Shown here: positions 51,757-61,919 of the stretch, in pieces
Numbering within the stretch: position 1 is the first letter of the stretch
Layout of the letters: each line of letters opens with the position of its first letter
Source of the DNA: Actinomycetota bacterium
GTDB lineage: Bacteria > Actinomycetota > Actinomycetes > S36-B12
Length of the DNA: 64,000 bases
NCBI GenBank assembly: GCA_030684515.1
Contig: JAUXVJ010000024.1
Coordinates: 289,663 to 353,662, forward strand
Reading direction: 5' to 3'
Made by a program: the position numbers and the translations under genes
The notes under the pieces: model-generated
Seen by the model: only the letters and a program-made list of their open reading frames with translations
The model's database searches: none
Told to the model about the DNA's origin: nothing

Positions 51757-52587
51757 ATGACCATCCTGATCAATGTTGACGAACTTGCCACGGCCATCGC
51801 CAGTGGCAAGTCACCCGTGATCCTTGACGTGCGGTGGGCCCTGAATGGACCGCCCGGTCACAGTGAGTATTTGAAGGGCCATATCCCAGGGGCGGTCTTC
51901 GTGGATCTGGACAGTGAACTGTCAAACATCGGGCTGCCACAGCATGGCCGCCATCCCCTGCCAACCGCAGAGCAATTCCAGACTGCAGCCCGTCGCTGGG
52001 GCATCAACGCAGGTGATGCAGTGGTGGTCTATGACGGTGAGGGCAATCTGGTTTCTGCCCGCGCTTGGTGGCTGCTGCGGTGGGCTGGCTTCACCGATGT
52101 GCGACTGCTGGATGGCGCCTTACCGGCCTGGATCGCGGCAGGTCATGCAGTGACCACTGACGATGTCACCCCGCAGCCAGGCACTATCGAACTCTCATCG
52201 GGCCTTGTTCGCACCGTTGACCTTGCTGAGATAGAGGACTTCACCCAGCGCGGACTTCTGCTGGATGCACGTGAGCCAGAACGTTTCCGTGGCGAGGTCG
52301 AAGCGATCGACCCCAAGGCCGGCCACATCCCTGGCGCCCGCAACGCGCCGACGAGTGCGAACCTGGATTCAGAGGGTCGCTTTCTCTCAGCGGAGGATCT
52401 TCGAGCAAGGTTCGAAGGCCTGGGGATAAATGGAGCCCGACCGGTTGGTGTGTATTGCGGATCAGGGGTATCGGCCGCGCACGAGATTGCTGCGCTCGAG
52501 ATTGCTGGCGGCTACAAGACCGTGCTCTATGCAGGTTCCTGGTCGGAGTGGAGCAATAACGATCTGCCAGTTGCCACCGGCATCTGA
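51757..52587 (+). CDS. Thiosulfate/3-mercaptopyruvate-type sulfurtransferase
   Basis: The 276 residues form two rhodanese domains. The N-terminal one (SPVILDVRWALNGPPGHSEY) lacks the catalytic Cys. The C-terminal one carries it in PVGVYCGSGVSAAHEIAALE. The loop CGSGVS fits 3-mercaptopyruvate sulfurtransferases (CG[S/A]GVT) rather than classic thiosulfate enzymes (CRKGVT), so the substrate is probably 3-mercaptopyruvate. The start ATG follows a TACCCT -10. The gene converges with hisF. Confidence 0.9.
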   Translation: MTILINVDELATAIASGKSPVILDVRWALNGPPGHSEYLKGHIPGAVFVDLDSELSNIGLPQHGRHPLPTAEQFQTAARRWGINAGDAVVVYDGEGNLVSARAWWLLRWAGFTDVRLLDGALPAWIAAGHAVTTDDVTPQPGTIELSSGLVRTVDLAEIEDFTQRGLLLDAREPERFRGEVEAIDPKAGHIPGARNAPTSANLDSEGRFLSAEDLRARFEGLGINGARPVGVYCGSGVSAAHEIAALEIAGGYKTVLYAGSWSEWSNNDLPVATGI

Positions 52588-52605
52588 ATAGATCTGCAGC
52601 GAAAA

Positions 52606-53376
52606 TTATCGAACTGGGAACTCGGCTGCAGCAAGCGCCTGCTTGACCTCGTCGATGCGCATCTGCCCGAAGTGGAAGACACTTGCGGCCAGCACTGCGT
52701 CTGCGCCAGCGACCACGGCCGGCACAAAGTCGTCAAGTTTGCCTGCACCGCCGCTTGCGATGATCGGCACGGAGACTTCGCGGCGCACCATCTCGATCAG
52801 TGCGATGTCGTAGCCCTGCTTGGTGCCATCGGCGTCCATGGAGTTCAGCAGCAACTCGCCGGCCCCCCGACGGGTTCCTTCAATGCACCAGGCCACGGCA
52901 TCAAGTCCGGTGCTGCGACGCCCGCCATGCGTGGTGACCTCAAAACCGCTGTCGGTGCTGATGCCTTCAGGGCAACGTCGGGCATCGATGCTGAGCACTA
53001 CGCACTGCGCACCGAAACGCTCAGCAGCATCACTGAGCAGATCGGGGTCAGAGATGGCAGAGGTGTTCAGGCTCACCTTGTCGGCGCCAGCGCGCAGCAG
53101 GCGATCGAAGTCCTCAACGGCCCGCACTCCCCCGCCCACGGTCAAGGGGATGAATACGGATTCGGCAGTCCTTCGCACCACGTCATACATCGTCGAGCGA
53201 TCTGAACTTGACGCGGTGATGTCCAGGAACACCAGTTCATCAGCGCCCTCCGCGTTGTATCGGGCGGCCAGTTCAACGGGATCACCGGCATCGCGTAGAT
53301 CCAGGAAGTTGACTCCCTTGACCACCCTTCCCGCGTCCACGTCCAAGCAGGGGATGACTCGAATGGAAAGGCTCAC
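52606..53376 (-). CDS. hisF: Imidazole glycerol phosphate synthase subunit HisF
   Basis: HisF is the cyclase subunit that works with HisH to make imidazole glycerol phosphate and AICAR. With the GTG at 53376 ([20 protein letters not shown]) it has 256 residues and overlaps hisA by four bases. Catalytic Asp residues are in IPCLDVD and [15 protein letters not shown]. The barrel ends with [20 protein letters not shown]. It is the last gene of the his operon. Confidence 0.97.
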   Translation of the reverse strand: MSLSIRVIPCLDVDAGRVVKGVNFLDLRDAGDPVELAARYNAEGADELVFLDITASSSDRSTMYDVVRRTAESVFIPLTVGGGVRAVEDFDRLLRAGADKVSLNTSAISDPDLLSDAAERFGAQCVVLSIDARRCPEGISTDSGFEVTTHGGRRSTGLDAVAWCIEGTRRGAGELLLNSMDADGTKQGYDIALIEMVRREVSVPIIASGGAGKLDDFVPAVVAGADAVLAASVFHFGQMRIDEVKQALAAAEFPVR

Positions 53377-54149
53377 GGCTGCGCAGGACCCCATTGGTAC
53401 GGGTCGTACCGAGCCTGTGATGCAGCCAGCGCCTCGGGGAGAGTGAAGGCCTGGTCATAGAGCGCGCGACCGATGATGGCGCCTTCGATTCCGTGCGGCA
53501 CCATCTCGGCCAGTTTGTGAAGATCCTCAAGGCGATGGATTCCGCCCGAGGCAATGATCGGACGACTGGTCGCGTCAGACACCTCTTTGAGCAACTGGAA
53601 GTTCGGGCCGTGCATCATGCCGTCCTTGGCAACATCAGTCACGACATATCGGTGACAGCCGGCAGCATCCAGGCGCTCGAGGGTCTCCCAGAGATCGCCA
53701 CCTTCTTGAGTCCAACCTCGGGCGGCCAGGGTGTACCCACGCACATCCAGCCCGACGGCGATCTGCTCGCCGTGCTCACGAATGACCTTCTCGGTCCACT
53801 CCGGATCCTCCAGCGCGGCAGTGCCCAGGTTCACGCGGGTGCAGCCGGTAGCAAGAGCCGACTTCAGCGATGCATCATCACGGATACCACCGGACAGCTC
53901 GACCTTCACCTGATGCCGTACGTCGTGCACGACGTGGGCTATCAGGGCTGCGTTGGAGCCTCGCCCAAACGCCGCATCAAGGTCAACGAGGTGAATCCAC
54001 TCGGCTCCCTGGTTGACCCAAGCACGTGCGGCATCGATCGGAGAGCCGTACTCCTTTTCGGTGCCCGCCTTGCCTTGGGTCAGGCGCACGGCTTTGCCAT
54101 CGGCAACATCGACGGCGGGCAGCAGGATCAGGGGAGATTGGGCGGACAC
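53373..54149 (-). CDS. hisA: Phosphoribosyl isomerase A (HisA, probably bifunctional HisA/TrpF)
   Basis: The 258-residue barrel starts [20 protein letters not shown] and resembles the mycobacterial and streptomycete isomerase PriA, which acts on both ProFAR (histidine) and PRA (tryptophan). The loop with Arg and Trp ([11 protein letters not shown]) that serves the second substrate in PriA is present. No trpF is seen in the window, which fits a dual role. The start is GTG, seven bases after a TAAGGT -10, in a 42-base gap after hisH. It should not be confused with the helicase priA at 15.8-17.8 kb. Confidence 0.92.
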   Translation of the reverse strand: MSAQSPLILLPAVDVADGKAVRLTQGKAGTEKEYGSPIDAARAWVNQGAEWIHLVDLDAAFGRGSNAALIAHVVHDVRHQVKVELSGGIRDDASLKSALATGCTRVNLGTAALEDPEWTEKVIREHGEQIAVGLDVRGYTLAARGWTQEGGDLWETLERLDAAGCHRYVVTDVAKDGMMHGPNFQLLKEVSDATSRPIIASGGIHRLEDLHKLAEMVPHGIEGAIIGRALYDQAFTLPEALAASQARYDPYQWGPAQP

Positions 54150-54156
54150 GGACGCA

Positions 54157-54162
54157 ACCTTA
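54157..54162 (-). promoter_or_regulatory. -10 hexamer TAAGGT, possible internal promoter before hisA
   Basis: TAAGGT, seven bases, then the hisA GTG at 54149. It lies in the only real gap (42 bases) of the his operon, all other junctions being four-base overlaps. It could add hisA-hisF transcription, useful if HisA also serves tryptophan synthesis. Confidence 0.4.
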
Positions 54163-54191
54163 TTCGACAGTGTGAAATGCGTGAGATGCGG

Positions 54192-54830
54192 CTATTTGAG
54201 CGTGCGGACCCAATTGCTGAGCAAGTGCAGACCAGCGTCGCCTGACTTTTCCGGGTGGAACTGTGTCGCGCACAGGGGTCCGTTTTCGACAGCCGCTACG
54301 AAATCCTCACCATGGTGGCTCCATGTCACCTTGGGGGCAGCCTGCCGCTGGTTTTGGACCACCAGATCCCAGGTCCGCACTGCATAGGAGTGCACAAAAT
54401 AGAAGCGCTCCCCAGCAACTCCCTCAAAGAGCGTGGAGTCCGGCGCGATCTGCACGGTGTTCCATCCCATGTGTGGCAGCACAGGTGCTTTCAGGCCCTC
54501 AACAACACCAGGCCACTCGCCCAGGCCTTGTGTCTGAATGCCGTGCTCGACTCCGCGGTCAAAGAGCACCTGCATCCCCACGCAGATGCCCAGCACTGGG
54601 CGACCTCCAGCCAGGCGCCGACCCACAAGCACGTCGCCTCGAGCTTTGCGAATGCCATCCATGCAGGCCGCGTACGCGCCAACTCCCGGCACGACCAGGC
54701 CATCAGCTGCCATTGCCGCATCGAAGTCGGCGCTGACGGTGACATCGGCCCCTACCTTCTCCAGTGCGCGATGCGCAGAACGAAGGTTTCCGGAGCCGTA
54801 ATCAAGAATGTGAACAGAAGGCGAAGTCAC
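54192..54830 (-). CDS. hisH: Imidazole glycerol phosphate synthase subunit HisH
   Basis: HisH is the glutaminase that feeds ammonia to HisF. The 212 residues have the class I amidotransferase triad: Cys in [15 protein letters not shown] and His/Glu in [13 protein letters not shown]. The N-terminus [20 protein letters not shown] is typical. The start is GTG and overlaps hisB by four bases. Confidence 0.97.
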   Translation of the reverse strand: MTSPSVHILDYGSGNLRSAHRALEKVGADVTVSADFDAAMAADGLVVPGVGAYAACMDGIRKARGDVLVGRRLAGGRPVLGICVGMQVLFDRGVEHGIQTQGLGEWPGVVEGLKAPVLPHMGWNTVQIAPDSTLFEGVAGERFYFVHSYAVRTWDLVVQNQRQAAPKVTWSHHGEDFVAAVENGPLCATQFHPEKSGDAGLHLLSNWVRTLK

Positions 54831-55423
54831 GATGCGGTGAGCGTCCCCTTCGTGGAAGGCACACCGACCACTCGCGGATCAGCGGTGACAGCATCACGCA
54901 AGGCGCGTGCAACTGCCTTGAACTGCGCTTCGACAATGTGGTGCGCATTGCGACCCGAGAGCACCCGCACGTGCAGGGTGATCTGCGCGGTGGCCACAAG
55001 TGACTCCCAGATATGACGAGTCAGGGACGTGTCATAACTGCCGATCAACTCAACAATCTCCGGCTCTTCGTGCACGAGATAGGGACGACCTGAAAGGTCA
55101 ACGACCGCCTGCACAAGGCACTCGTCAAGTGGCACCGCGGCGTCACCGAAGCGGCGCAGTCCGGCGCGATCCCCGAGCGCCTCATTAATGGCCTGGCCCA
55201 GGGCAAGCGCAGTGTCTTCGACAGTGTGGTGCGCATCGATGTGCAGATCGCCTTTGGTGTGAACTGTGAGATCCAGCAGCCCGTGCTTGGCGAGCTGCGC
55301 AAGCATGTGGTCATAGAACGGAACTCCGGTGTCAATGGAGTGCACGCCAGTGCCATCAAGGTTGAGTTCCACAAGGACAGAACTCTCCTTGGTCTTGCGC
55401 TCCACACGTGCGGTCCTGCTCAT
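54827..55423 (-). CDS. hisB: Imidazoleglycerol-phosphate dehydratase
   Basis: HisB dehydrates IGP to imidazole acetol phosphate. The 198 residues hold only the dehydratase (no histidinol-phosphatase domain, as in E. coli HisB). Metal motifs are [16 protein letters not shown] and the second His cluster [17 protein letters not shown]. It overlaps hisC and hisH by four bases each. Confidence 0.97.
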   Translation of the reverse strand: MSRTARVERKTKESSVLVELNLDGTGVHSIDTGVPFYDHMLAQLAKHGLLDLTVHTKGDLHIDAHHTVEDTALALGQAINEALGDRAGLRRFGDAAVPLDECLVQAVVDLSGRPYLVHEEPEIVELIGSYDTSLTRHIWESLVATAQITLHVRVLSGRNAHHIVEAQFKAVARALRDAVTADPRVVGVPSTKGTLTAS

Positions 55424-56535
55424 CGGGCCGCCTCCTGTTCAGTTCCGGGTGCCTGCTCTAGCGCCTGCCTGAACCTATCGTTCTCCTGCGCAGTGCCAAT
55501 ACTCACGCGCAGCCATCCAGCGGGTCCGGTCTGCCGGATCAGGACTCCTTGGTCGAGCAGTGACTGCCACACGCGGTCGCGATCCTTGAATACTCCGAAC
55601 AGAATGAAGTTCGCATCGCTCTTGGCCACGAGATAGCCCTGTGCATCAAGCCATTGCGCCAGCGCATCGCGTTCATCGCGAAGTGTGACGACCTGAGCTT
55701 GCAAAGTAGCAGCATGCTGAAGCGCAGTGATGGCAACAATCTGCGTGACTGCCGACAAGTGATACGGAAGTCGCACAATGCGCAGCGCATCGACAATGGC
55801 CTGGCTGGCGGCTGCGTATCCGAGCCGTGCTCCGGCAAGTCCGAAGGCCTTGCTCATCGTTCTGCTGACAACCAGATTTGGATAGTCAGCCAAGAGTTCA
55901 AGTGCACTTGGTGTGCCCACGGTACGGAACTCTGCGTAGGCCTCGTCGACGATCACGATCGAACCGAGCGCCAATCCGGCATCAAGCAGCTGCACCAGAT
56001 CGGCAGTGGGCAGCATCGTTCCCGTGGGATTGTTCGGCGAAGTCAACAGGACAAGCGACGGGCGAAGATCCTTCAGTTGTCGAATCGCCGCCGGGATATT
56101 GATTGAGAAGTCCGACGCACGCGCAAAGGTGACGTATCGCGTGAAGGTGTCACGTGCGTACTCCGGGTACATCGAATAGGTCGGATCAAAACTGACCGCA
56201 GTGCGACCTGGACCGCCGAAGGCCAGGAACAGTTGGTGCATGACCTCATTTGATCCATTGGCCGCCCACACCTGCTCAGGTGCCAAGCCAACACCGGATT
56301 CATCTTTCAAATAGTCAGCGAGGTGACGGCGAAGATCGAAGGCTTCGCGATCTGGGTAGCGGTGCAGATCAGGCGCGATCGCCGTTACAGCGCGACCCAT
56401 TGCTTCAGCAATTTCAGCGGGCAGCGGGAAGGGGTTCTCATTGACGTTCAGCCGCACTGGAACATCAAGTTGCGGCGCACCATAGGGAACCGAGCCCACG
56501 AGATCCTCGCGAACCGGTATCTGGAATTCGCTCAC
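55420..56535 (-). CDS. hisC: Histidinol-phosphate aminotransferase
   Basis: HisC is a PLP aminotransferase of fold type I. The 371 residues show [20 protein letters not shown], the PLP-binding [13 protein letters not shown] and IVDEAYAEF, and the Lys in [20 protein letters not shown]. The start is GTG, overlapping hisD by four bases. Confidence 0.97.
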   Translation of the reverse strand: MSEFQIPVREDLVGSVPYGAPQLDVPVRLNVNENPFPLPAEIAEAMGRAVTAIAPDLHRYPDREAFDLRRHLADYLKDESGVGLAPEQVWAANGSNEVMHQLFLAFGGPGRTAVSFDPTYSMYPEYARDTFTRYVTFARASDFSINIPAAIRQLKDLRPSLVLLTSPNNPTGTMLPTADLVQLLDAGLALGSIVIVDEAYAEFRTVGTPSALELLADYPNLVVSRTMSKAFGLAGARLGYAAASQAIVDALRIVRLPYHLSAVTQIVAITALQHAATLQAQVVTLRDERDALAQWLDAQGYLVAKSDANFILFGVFKDRDRVWQSLLDQGVLIRQTGPAGWLRVSIGTAQENDRFRQALEQAPGTEQEAAR

Positions 56536-57851
56536 GAGGACTCGAGATCAGCAAAACGTGCATGAATGGCAGCGCCATGACTTGGCAGGTCTTCAGCATC
56601 AGCCAGTGCCACCACGTGCGGAGCAACTTCGCGTAGCGCGGCCTCGTCGTACTCAATCACGTGGATGCCTCGCAGGAATGACTGCACTGAGAGCCCAGAC
56701 GAGTGACGAGCCGCACCGGCCGTGGGCAGCACGTGATTGGAGCCGGCGGCGTAGTCACCCAGAGTGACCGGCGCCCAAGGGCCGACAAAGATCGCACCCG
56801 CGTTGGTCACCCGCATCGCCCATTCACGCGCATCGACGGTTTGAATCTCAAGGTGCTCTGCGGCGTATTCGTTTACCAGCGCCAGTCCGGCCTCAAGGTC
56901 ATCGACCAGCACGATGGCGCTCTGCGGTCCGGCCAGAGCTTCGGCGATGCGCTCCTGGTGCTTGGCCAGTGGCACTTGTCGCGTCACTTCGCCCTGCACG
57001 GCCTCAGCAAGCGCCGAGGAAGGGGTGACGAGCACTGCAGCCGCCAGCACATCGTGCTCGGCCTGACTGATCAGATCGGCCGCGAGGTGCACGGGGTCAG
57101 CAGAGTCATCGGCCAGGATCGCGACCTCGGTGGGCCCGGCTTCACTGTCGATGCCGATGACTCCCTGCAGCGCCCTCTTGGCAGCGGTCACGTAGATGTT
57201 GCCTGGGCCGGTGACCAAATCGACGGGCGCGCAGCGCTGACCGTCGGGCAGATCCACGCCATACGCGAGCATGGCCACTGCTTGAGCGCCACCGACTGCG
57301 TAGACCTCTTCAATGCCCAGTAGCGAGCACGCCGCCAGGACGGTGGGGTGCGGCCATCCCCCGTGGTCAAGCTGCGGTGGTGAAACCACTGCCAGTGATC
57401 GCACTCCAGCAACCTGAGCAGGCACAACATTCATGACAACGCTGCTCGGGTAGACCGCTCGACCGCCAGGCACGTACAGCCCCACACGCGCCACCGGAAG
57501 CCAGCGTTCGGTAACGGTGCCACCAGGAGTGACGACAGTGCTGATGTCGGTTCGGCGTTGATCGTTGTGCACGATGCGCGCGCGCCGGATTGCCTCCAGC
57601 AGTGCCGCGCGCACCGCAGGCTCAAGCTCGGCCTCGGCTTGTCCCAGTTTCTCCATTGGCACGCGAAGACTTGGCGGGTTGATGCCATCGAGCTTCAGCG
57701 TCCACGCGGCGATGCCGGCAGCCCCCTGCTCGCGCACGTCGTTCAGGATTGGACGGATGCGTTCCGTTGCATCAGCGACGTCCATTGCGGCTCTTGGCAG
57801 TGTCGTACGAGGATCAACAGTCTTGCCTCGAAGATCAATGCGCCGGATCAC
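56532..57851 (-). CDS. hisD: Histidinol dehydrogenase
   Basis: HisD oxidises histidinol to histidine in two NAD-dependent steps with a bound zinc. The 439 residues include [20 protein letters not shown], the NAD/zinc region [20 protein letters not shown] then [20 protein letters not shown], the QAEHD segment and a C-terminal ATGAT-like [20 protein letters not shown]. It is the first gene of hisDCBHAF. The GTG start follows TAAACT by six bases, so the operon starts leaderless. Confidence 0.97.
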   Translation of the reverse strand: MIRRIDLRGKTVDPRTTLPRAAMDVADATERIRPILNDVREQGAAGIAAWTLKLDGINPPSLRVPMEKLGQAEAELEPAVRAALLEAIRRARIVHNDQRRTDISTVVTPGGTVTERWLPVARVGLYVPGGRAVYPSSVVMNVVPAQVAGVRSLAVVSPPQLDHGGWPHPTVLAACSLLGIEEVYAVGGAQAVAMLAYGVDLPDGQRCAPVDLVTGPGNIYVTAAKRALQGVIGIDSEAGPTEVAILADDSADPVHLAADLISQAEHDVLAAAVLVTPSSALAEAVQGEVTRQVPLAKHQERIAEALAGPQSAIVLVDDLEAGLALVNEYAAEHLEIQTVDAREWAMRVTNAGAIFVGPWAPVTLGDYAAGSNHVLPTAGAARHSSGLSVQSFLRGIHVIEYDEAALREVAPHVVALADAEDLPSHGAAIHARFADLESS

Positions 57852-57857
57852 GGTGGG

Positions 57858-57863
57858 AGTTTA
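57858..57863 (-). promoter_or_regulatory. -10 hexamer TAAACT, leaderless start of the his operon
   Basis: TAAACT, six bases, then the hisD GTG at 57851. It lies in the 23-base gap after the membrane-protein gene. There is no room for a His leader peptide. Confidence 0.5.
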
Positions 57864-57874
57864 CGGCAAAAGGG

Positions 57875-58363
57875 CTATCTGCTCCTGAGGCCACTCAGCC
57901 AGTCGCCGAAGGCCAGCACTGTGACGATGCCGGCGGCCGCTATTGGCCACATCAGCGCAACAGCGGGCATGTGCAGCACGAGTGGGCCGTCAATCACCTG
58001 ATCCTGGGTGCCGGCCAGTCCTTCGATCTGCACTCCACCAAGGCTGTGGCCCACCCACCACATGGCCAGCGATCCCACGATTGCACTTGCCAGCGCAGCC
58101 ACCAGCACAGAGGCCAAATGCTCGCGACGCATGGTGGCCAGTCCGATCGTGACCAGCACGCCGGCGACCAGCGCCAGGAAGGCAAAGGTGACGTCGGAAG
58201 CCAGGAAACCGGTGGGCTGGAACTCCACGAATTGGCCGGACTCGACCACCACCTGCACACGAGGTGCCAGCCGCCACCAGATGACGCCCATGGCCATACC
58301 CACAACCACGCCGAAGATGAGTCCAGCCACGAGCACCGCCGAGGCCTTGCGCGTCTTGGACAT
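57875..58363 (-). CDS. Hypothetical membrane protein with four helices
   Basis: The 162 residues start with MSKTRKASAVLVAGLIFGVV and show four membrane segments (about 9-30, 56-80, 85-105 and 135-155). The loop after the first segment (APRVQVVVESGQFVEFQP) and the one after the third are extracytoplasmic by the positive-inside rule. I recognise no family with confidence. It starts within the dnaE stop (one-base overlap) and so is read with dnaE; no link to replication is implied. Confidence 0.65.
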   Translation of the reverse strand: MSKTRKASAVLVAGLIFGVVVGMAMGVIWWRLAPRVQVVVESGQFVEFQPTGFLASDVTFAFLALVAGVLVTIGLATMRREHLASVLVAALASAIVGSLAMWWVGHSLGGVQIEGLAGTQDQVIDGPLVLHMPAVALMWPIAAAGIVTVLAFGDWLSGLRSR

Positions 58364-61300
58364 CAGCTCAGGCAGTTCGGGCCGAGCAAGGCCTTCAAGT
58401 CGCCGTACAGGGCAGGGCTCGGCGTCACGCGCAATTTGTCATCAAGTCGCAGCACCGTTGTGCGCGCCCCGCCGGTGAGATGCAAATGAACCTCGGTGGT
58501 CCCCGGATGCACAGCGAGAATCTCTTTGAGCCGATCAACGAGCGGAGGAATGCAGCGATTGGCCTGCATGGTCAGGCGCACTGGTCCGGCATCTGCTTCG
58601 CTGAAGTCCGGAGCGGTGATCTCCATCGCAACAACACGCACGCCATCGTCGTCACTGCGGTCCACCCGCGCACGGACGATGATCACGGCATCCTCAATCA
58701 ACAAGGTGCTGACCTGGTTGTAGGACTGCGGGAACACCATGACTTCAACTGAGCCTTCAAGATCTTCAAGGCTGACGATTGCCCAGGGGGAACCCTGTTT
58801 CGTGGTCTTGCGCTGCACAGTGGTGACAAGCCCTCCGAGAGTCACCGTGATGCCATCGGCACGCTCATCAAGCAGTAGAGAGGCGATCGAACGATCGGTC
58901 AGTTGCGCAAGCAGGCGTTCGGCTCCATGCAGGGGGTGATCGCTGACATAGAGGCCGAGCATGTCGCGCTCATGGGCAAGCAGCACGCGCTTGTCCCACT
59001 CCCCGATTGAAATATCTGGTGGCGTGACCAGTGAGTTGTCGTGGTTGGCATCGAGGCCTCCGAAGAGATCGAACTGCCCGACAGCTTCAGCCCGCTTGAT
59101 GTCGACTGCTGAATCCACGACGAGTTCGTGCACAGAGATCAAGCCCTTGCGGGTGTGACCAAGGGAGTCAAAGGCCCCTGCCTTGATGAGTGATTCGACG
59201 ACGCGCTTATTGCAGACGGCCGCTTCGACCTGTGCGATGAAATCGTGGAAATCGGCGAACCGGCCGACCTTGCGGCGCGTTGCGATGATCGAGTCGACGA
59301 CATTTGCGCCGACATTGCGAATGGCCGAGAGCCCGAAGCGAATATCGGTTCCGCGTGGCGTGAAATCGAAGTCAGAGTCATTGACATCAGGTGGCAGGAC
59401 CTTGATGCCCATCCGGCGACATTCATTCAGGTAGATCGCCGAGCGGTCCTTGTCGTCCTTCACGCTGGTGAGCAATGCAGCCATGTACTCAGATGGATAG
59501 TTCGCCTTGAGATAGGCCGTCCAGAAGGAGACCACTCCGTACGCAGCGGAGTGCGCCTTGTTGAAGGCGTAGTCCGAGAACGGCACGAGGATGTCCCAAA
59601 GAGTCGAGATCGCCTTGTCGCCGTATCCATTTGCGCGCATGCCATCGCGGAAGGGTTCGAACTCCTTGTCGAGGATCTCCTTCTTCTTCTTGCCCATCGC
59701 TCGTCGAAGCAGATCGGCCTTGCCAAGGGAGTAGCCGGCGAGCTTCTGGGCGATCGCCATCACCTGCTCCTGATAGACGATCAGCCCGTAGGTGTCACCG
59801 AGAATCTCGGACAGGGGTTCTTCAAGCTCAGGGTGAATGGGGACTACGGGCTTTCGACCGTTCTTTCGATCGGCGTAGTCGTTGTGCGCATTGGCGCCCA
59901 TGGGACCTGGGCGATAGAGCGCACCCACGGCTGAGATGTCCTCGAAGCTGTCTGGCTGCATCGACCGCAGCAGCGCTCGCATCGGTCCACCGTCGAACTG
60001 GAACACCCCGAGGGTGTCGCCACGCCCGAGCAGTTCATAGGTGGTCTTGTCGTCAAGGGTCAGGTCTTCGAGCACCACGACCTCACCGCGGTTGCTCAGG
60101 ATGTTCGCCAAACAGTCGTCCAGGACAGTGAGATTGCGAAGGCCCAGGAAGTCCATCTTCAGCAAGCCCAGGGTTTCGCAGGCACCCATATCGAACTGAG
60201 TGATGACCGAGCCATCCTGTTCGCGCCGCCAGATAGGCAGGACATCAAGGAGCGGCTCACGGCACAAGATGACGCCGGCCGCGTGCACACCCGGTTGGCG
60301 CTTGAGACCCTCAAGCCCGCGAGCAGTCTCGACAACGCGCGCTGCGTCAGCGTCTGCTTCGACCAGTGCGCGAAATTCAGCCGCCTCGGAGTAGCGATCG
60401 TTCTTGGAGTCGAACATTCCGGCGATAGAGAGGTCCTTGCCCATCACTGCTGCTGGCATCGCCTTGGTGATGCGATCGCCCAGCGCGTACGGGAAGCCGA
60501 GCACGCGAGCGCTGTCCTTGATCGCTGCCTTGGCCTTGATCGAGCCGTAGGTGATGATCTGCGCGACATGCTCCTCGCCGTAACGATTGGTGGCGTAGCG
60601 GATCATGTCCGAGCGGCGGCGATCATCGAAGTCGATATCGATGTCGGGCATGCTGATGCGCTCGGGGTTCAAGAAGCGTTCAAACAGCAGTCCGTGCCTG
60701 ATCGGATCAAGATCAGTGATGCCAAGTGCGTAGGAGATCATCGAACCGGCCGCTGAACCGCGGCCCGGGCCAACGCGAATGCCATTGTCCTTCGCGTACT
60801 GCACAAGGTCAGCCACCACAAGGAAGTAGCCAGGGAAGCCCATCTGCATGATGACGCCGACTTCGTACTCAGCTTGGCTTCGGACGTTGTCGGGAACGCC
60901 CTCGGCGTAGCGTTTGTGAAGTCCGCGCTCAACTTCCTTCACAAGCCAGGACTCTTCGGATTCGCCAGCGGGCACTGGGAACTGCGGCATGAGGTTGGCA
61001 CCCTCAGTGAAGGTCACATCGCAGCGCTCGGCGATGAGCAGTGTGTTCTCAAGTGCCTCAGGAAGCTCGCTCCAAACCGAGCGCATTTCGGCAGCTGACT
61101 TCAGGTAGAAGTCGCGGGCATCAAAGCGGAAGCGCTTTGGGTCATCCATCGTGGTGCGAGTGCCGATGCACAGCAGGACATCATGGGTATCAGCATCACT
61201 TGCGCGGACGTAATGCAGGTCATTGGTGGCAACGAGGGGCAGATCCAAGGACCGAGCGATGCGCATCAGATCCGTGCGGAATTTGGTCTCGATCTGCAGG

Positions 61301-61899
61301 CCGTGATCCATCACCTCGCAGAAGTAGTTCCCCGCACCCAGGATGTCGCGGTAGTCAGCTGCAGCGGCAAGGGCCTTGTCGTACTGGCCTGCCTGCAACC
61401 AGCGATTGACCTCACCGCTGGGACATCCGGTGGTACCGATCAGGCCCTTGCCATAGCGCTGCAACAGGTCCCGATCAAAGCGAGGCTTGTGGTAGTAGCC
61501 CTCAAGGCTTGCCAAAGAGGACAGGCGAAACAGATTGTGCATGCCCGCTGTGGTCTCTGACCACAGCGTCATATGGGTGTAGCTCTGCTTGCCTCGACCA
61601 GCTGTGGGATCTTCAGGAGTGCCTTCGTCAAAGCCGCCGCCGAAATCGAACTGGCGGCGTTCGAAGCGCCCCTGAGGGGCGTAGTAGCCCTCAAGCCCGA
61701 TGATCGCCTTGATGCCGTGCTGTTTGGCCTTGGCATAGAACTCATAGGCGCCATAGAGGTTGCCGTGATCAGTCATGGCAATGGCGGGCATGCCGAGTTT
61801 GACCGCTTCACCAAGCAGATCATCCAGCCGGGCAGCGCCATCGAGCATGGAATATTCGGTGTGGACGTGGAGGTGAACGAACTGATCCTCCGAAGTCAT
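58363..61899 (-). CDS. dnaE: DNA polymerase III alpha subunit
   Basis: DnaE is the replicative polymerase. The 1178 residues comprise a PHP domain (FVHLHVHTEYSMLDGAARLD), the C-family palm with the catalytic Asp pair in MPDIDIDFDDRRR (near residue 410), the fingers with PGRGSAAGSMISYALGITD, and C-terminal beta-binding, OB (ITVTLGGLVTTVQRKTTKQG) and tau-binding parts. The length and domain order match DnaE1. The ATG follows TAGAGT by six bases, so the gene is probably leaderless. Confidence 0.98.
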   Translation of the reverse strand: MTSEDQFVHLHVHTEYSMLDGAARLDDLLGEAVKLGMPAIAMTDHGNLYGAYEFYAKAKQHGIKAIIGLEGYYAPQGRFERRQFDFGGGFDEGTPEDPTAGRGKQSYTHMTLWSETTAGMHNLFRLSSLASLEGYYHKPRFDRDLLQRYGKGLIGTTGCPSGEVNRWLQAGQYDKALAAAADYRDILGAGNYFCEVMDHGLQIETKFRTDLMRIARSLDLPLVATNDLHYVRASDADTHDVLLCIGTRTTMDDPKRFRFDARDFYLKSAAEMRSVWSELPEALENTLLIAERCDVTFTEGANLMPQFPVPAGESEESWLVKEVERGLHKRYAEGVPDNVRSQAEYEVGVIMQMGFPGYFLVVADLVQYAKDNGIRVGPGRGSAAGSMISYALGITDLDPIRHGLLFERFLNPERISMPDIDIDFDDRRRSDMIRYATNRYGEEHVAQIITYGSIKAKAAIKDSARVLGFPYALGDRITKAMPAAVMGKDLSIAGMFDSKNDRYSEAAEFRALVEADADAARVVETARGLEGLKRQPGVHAAGVILCREPLLDVLPIWRREQDGSVITQFDMGACETLGLLKMDFLGLRNLTVLDDCLANILSNRGEVVVLEDLTLDDKTTYELLGRGDTLGVFQFDGGPMRALLRSMQPDSFEDISAVGALYRPGPMGANAHNDYADRKNGRKPVVPIHPELEEPLSEILGDTYGLIVYQEQVMAIAQKLAGYSLGKADLLRRAMGKKKKEILDKEFEPFRDGMRANGYGDKAISTLWDILVPFSDYAFNKAHSAAYGVVSFWTAYLKANYPSEYMAALLTSVKDDKDRSAIYLNECRRMGIKVLPPDVNDSDFDFTPRGTDIRFGLSAIRNVGANVVDSIIATRRKVGRFADFHDFIAQVEAAVCNKRVVESLIKAGAFDSLGHTRKGLISVHELVVDSAVDIKRAEAVGQFDLFGGLDANHDNSLVTPPDISIGEWDKRVLLAHERDMLGLYVSDHPLHGAERLLAQLTDRSIASLLLDERADGITVTLGGLVTTVQRKTTKQGSPWAIVSLEDLEGSVEVMVFPQSYNQVSTLLIEDAVIIVRARVDRSDDDGVRVVAMEITAPDFSEADAGPVRLTMQANRCIPPLVDRLKEILAVHPGTTEVHLHLTGGARTTVLRLDDKLRVTPSPALYGDLKALLGPNCLS

Positions 61900-61905
61900 T
61901 GACCC

Positions 61906-61911
61906 ACTCTA
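61906..61911 (-). promoter_or_regulatory. -10 hexamer TAGAGT, leaderless start of dnaE
   Basis: TAGAGT, six bases, then the dnaE ATG at 61899, in the 20-base gap after rluD. No Shine-Dalgarno sequence is present. Confidence 0.5.
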
Positions 61912-61919
61912 ACTTCGAC

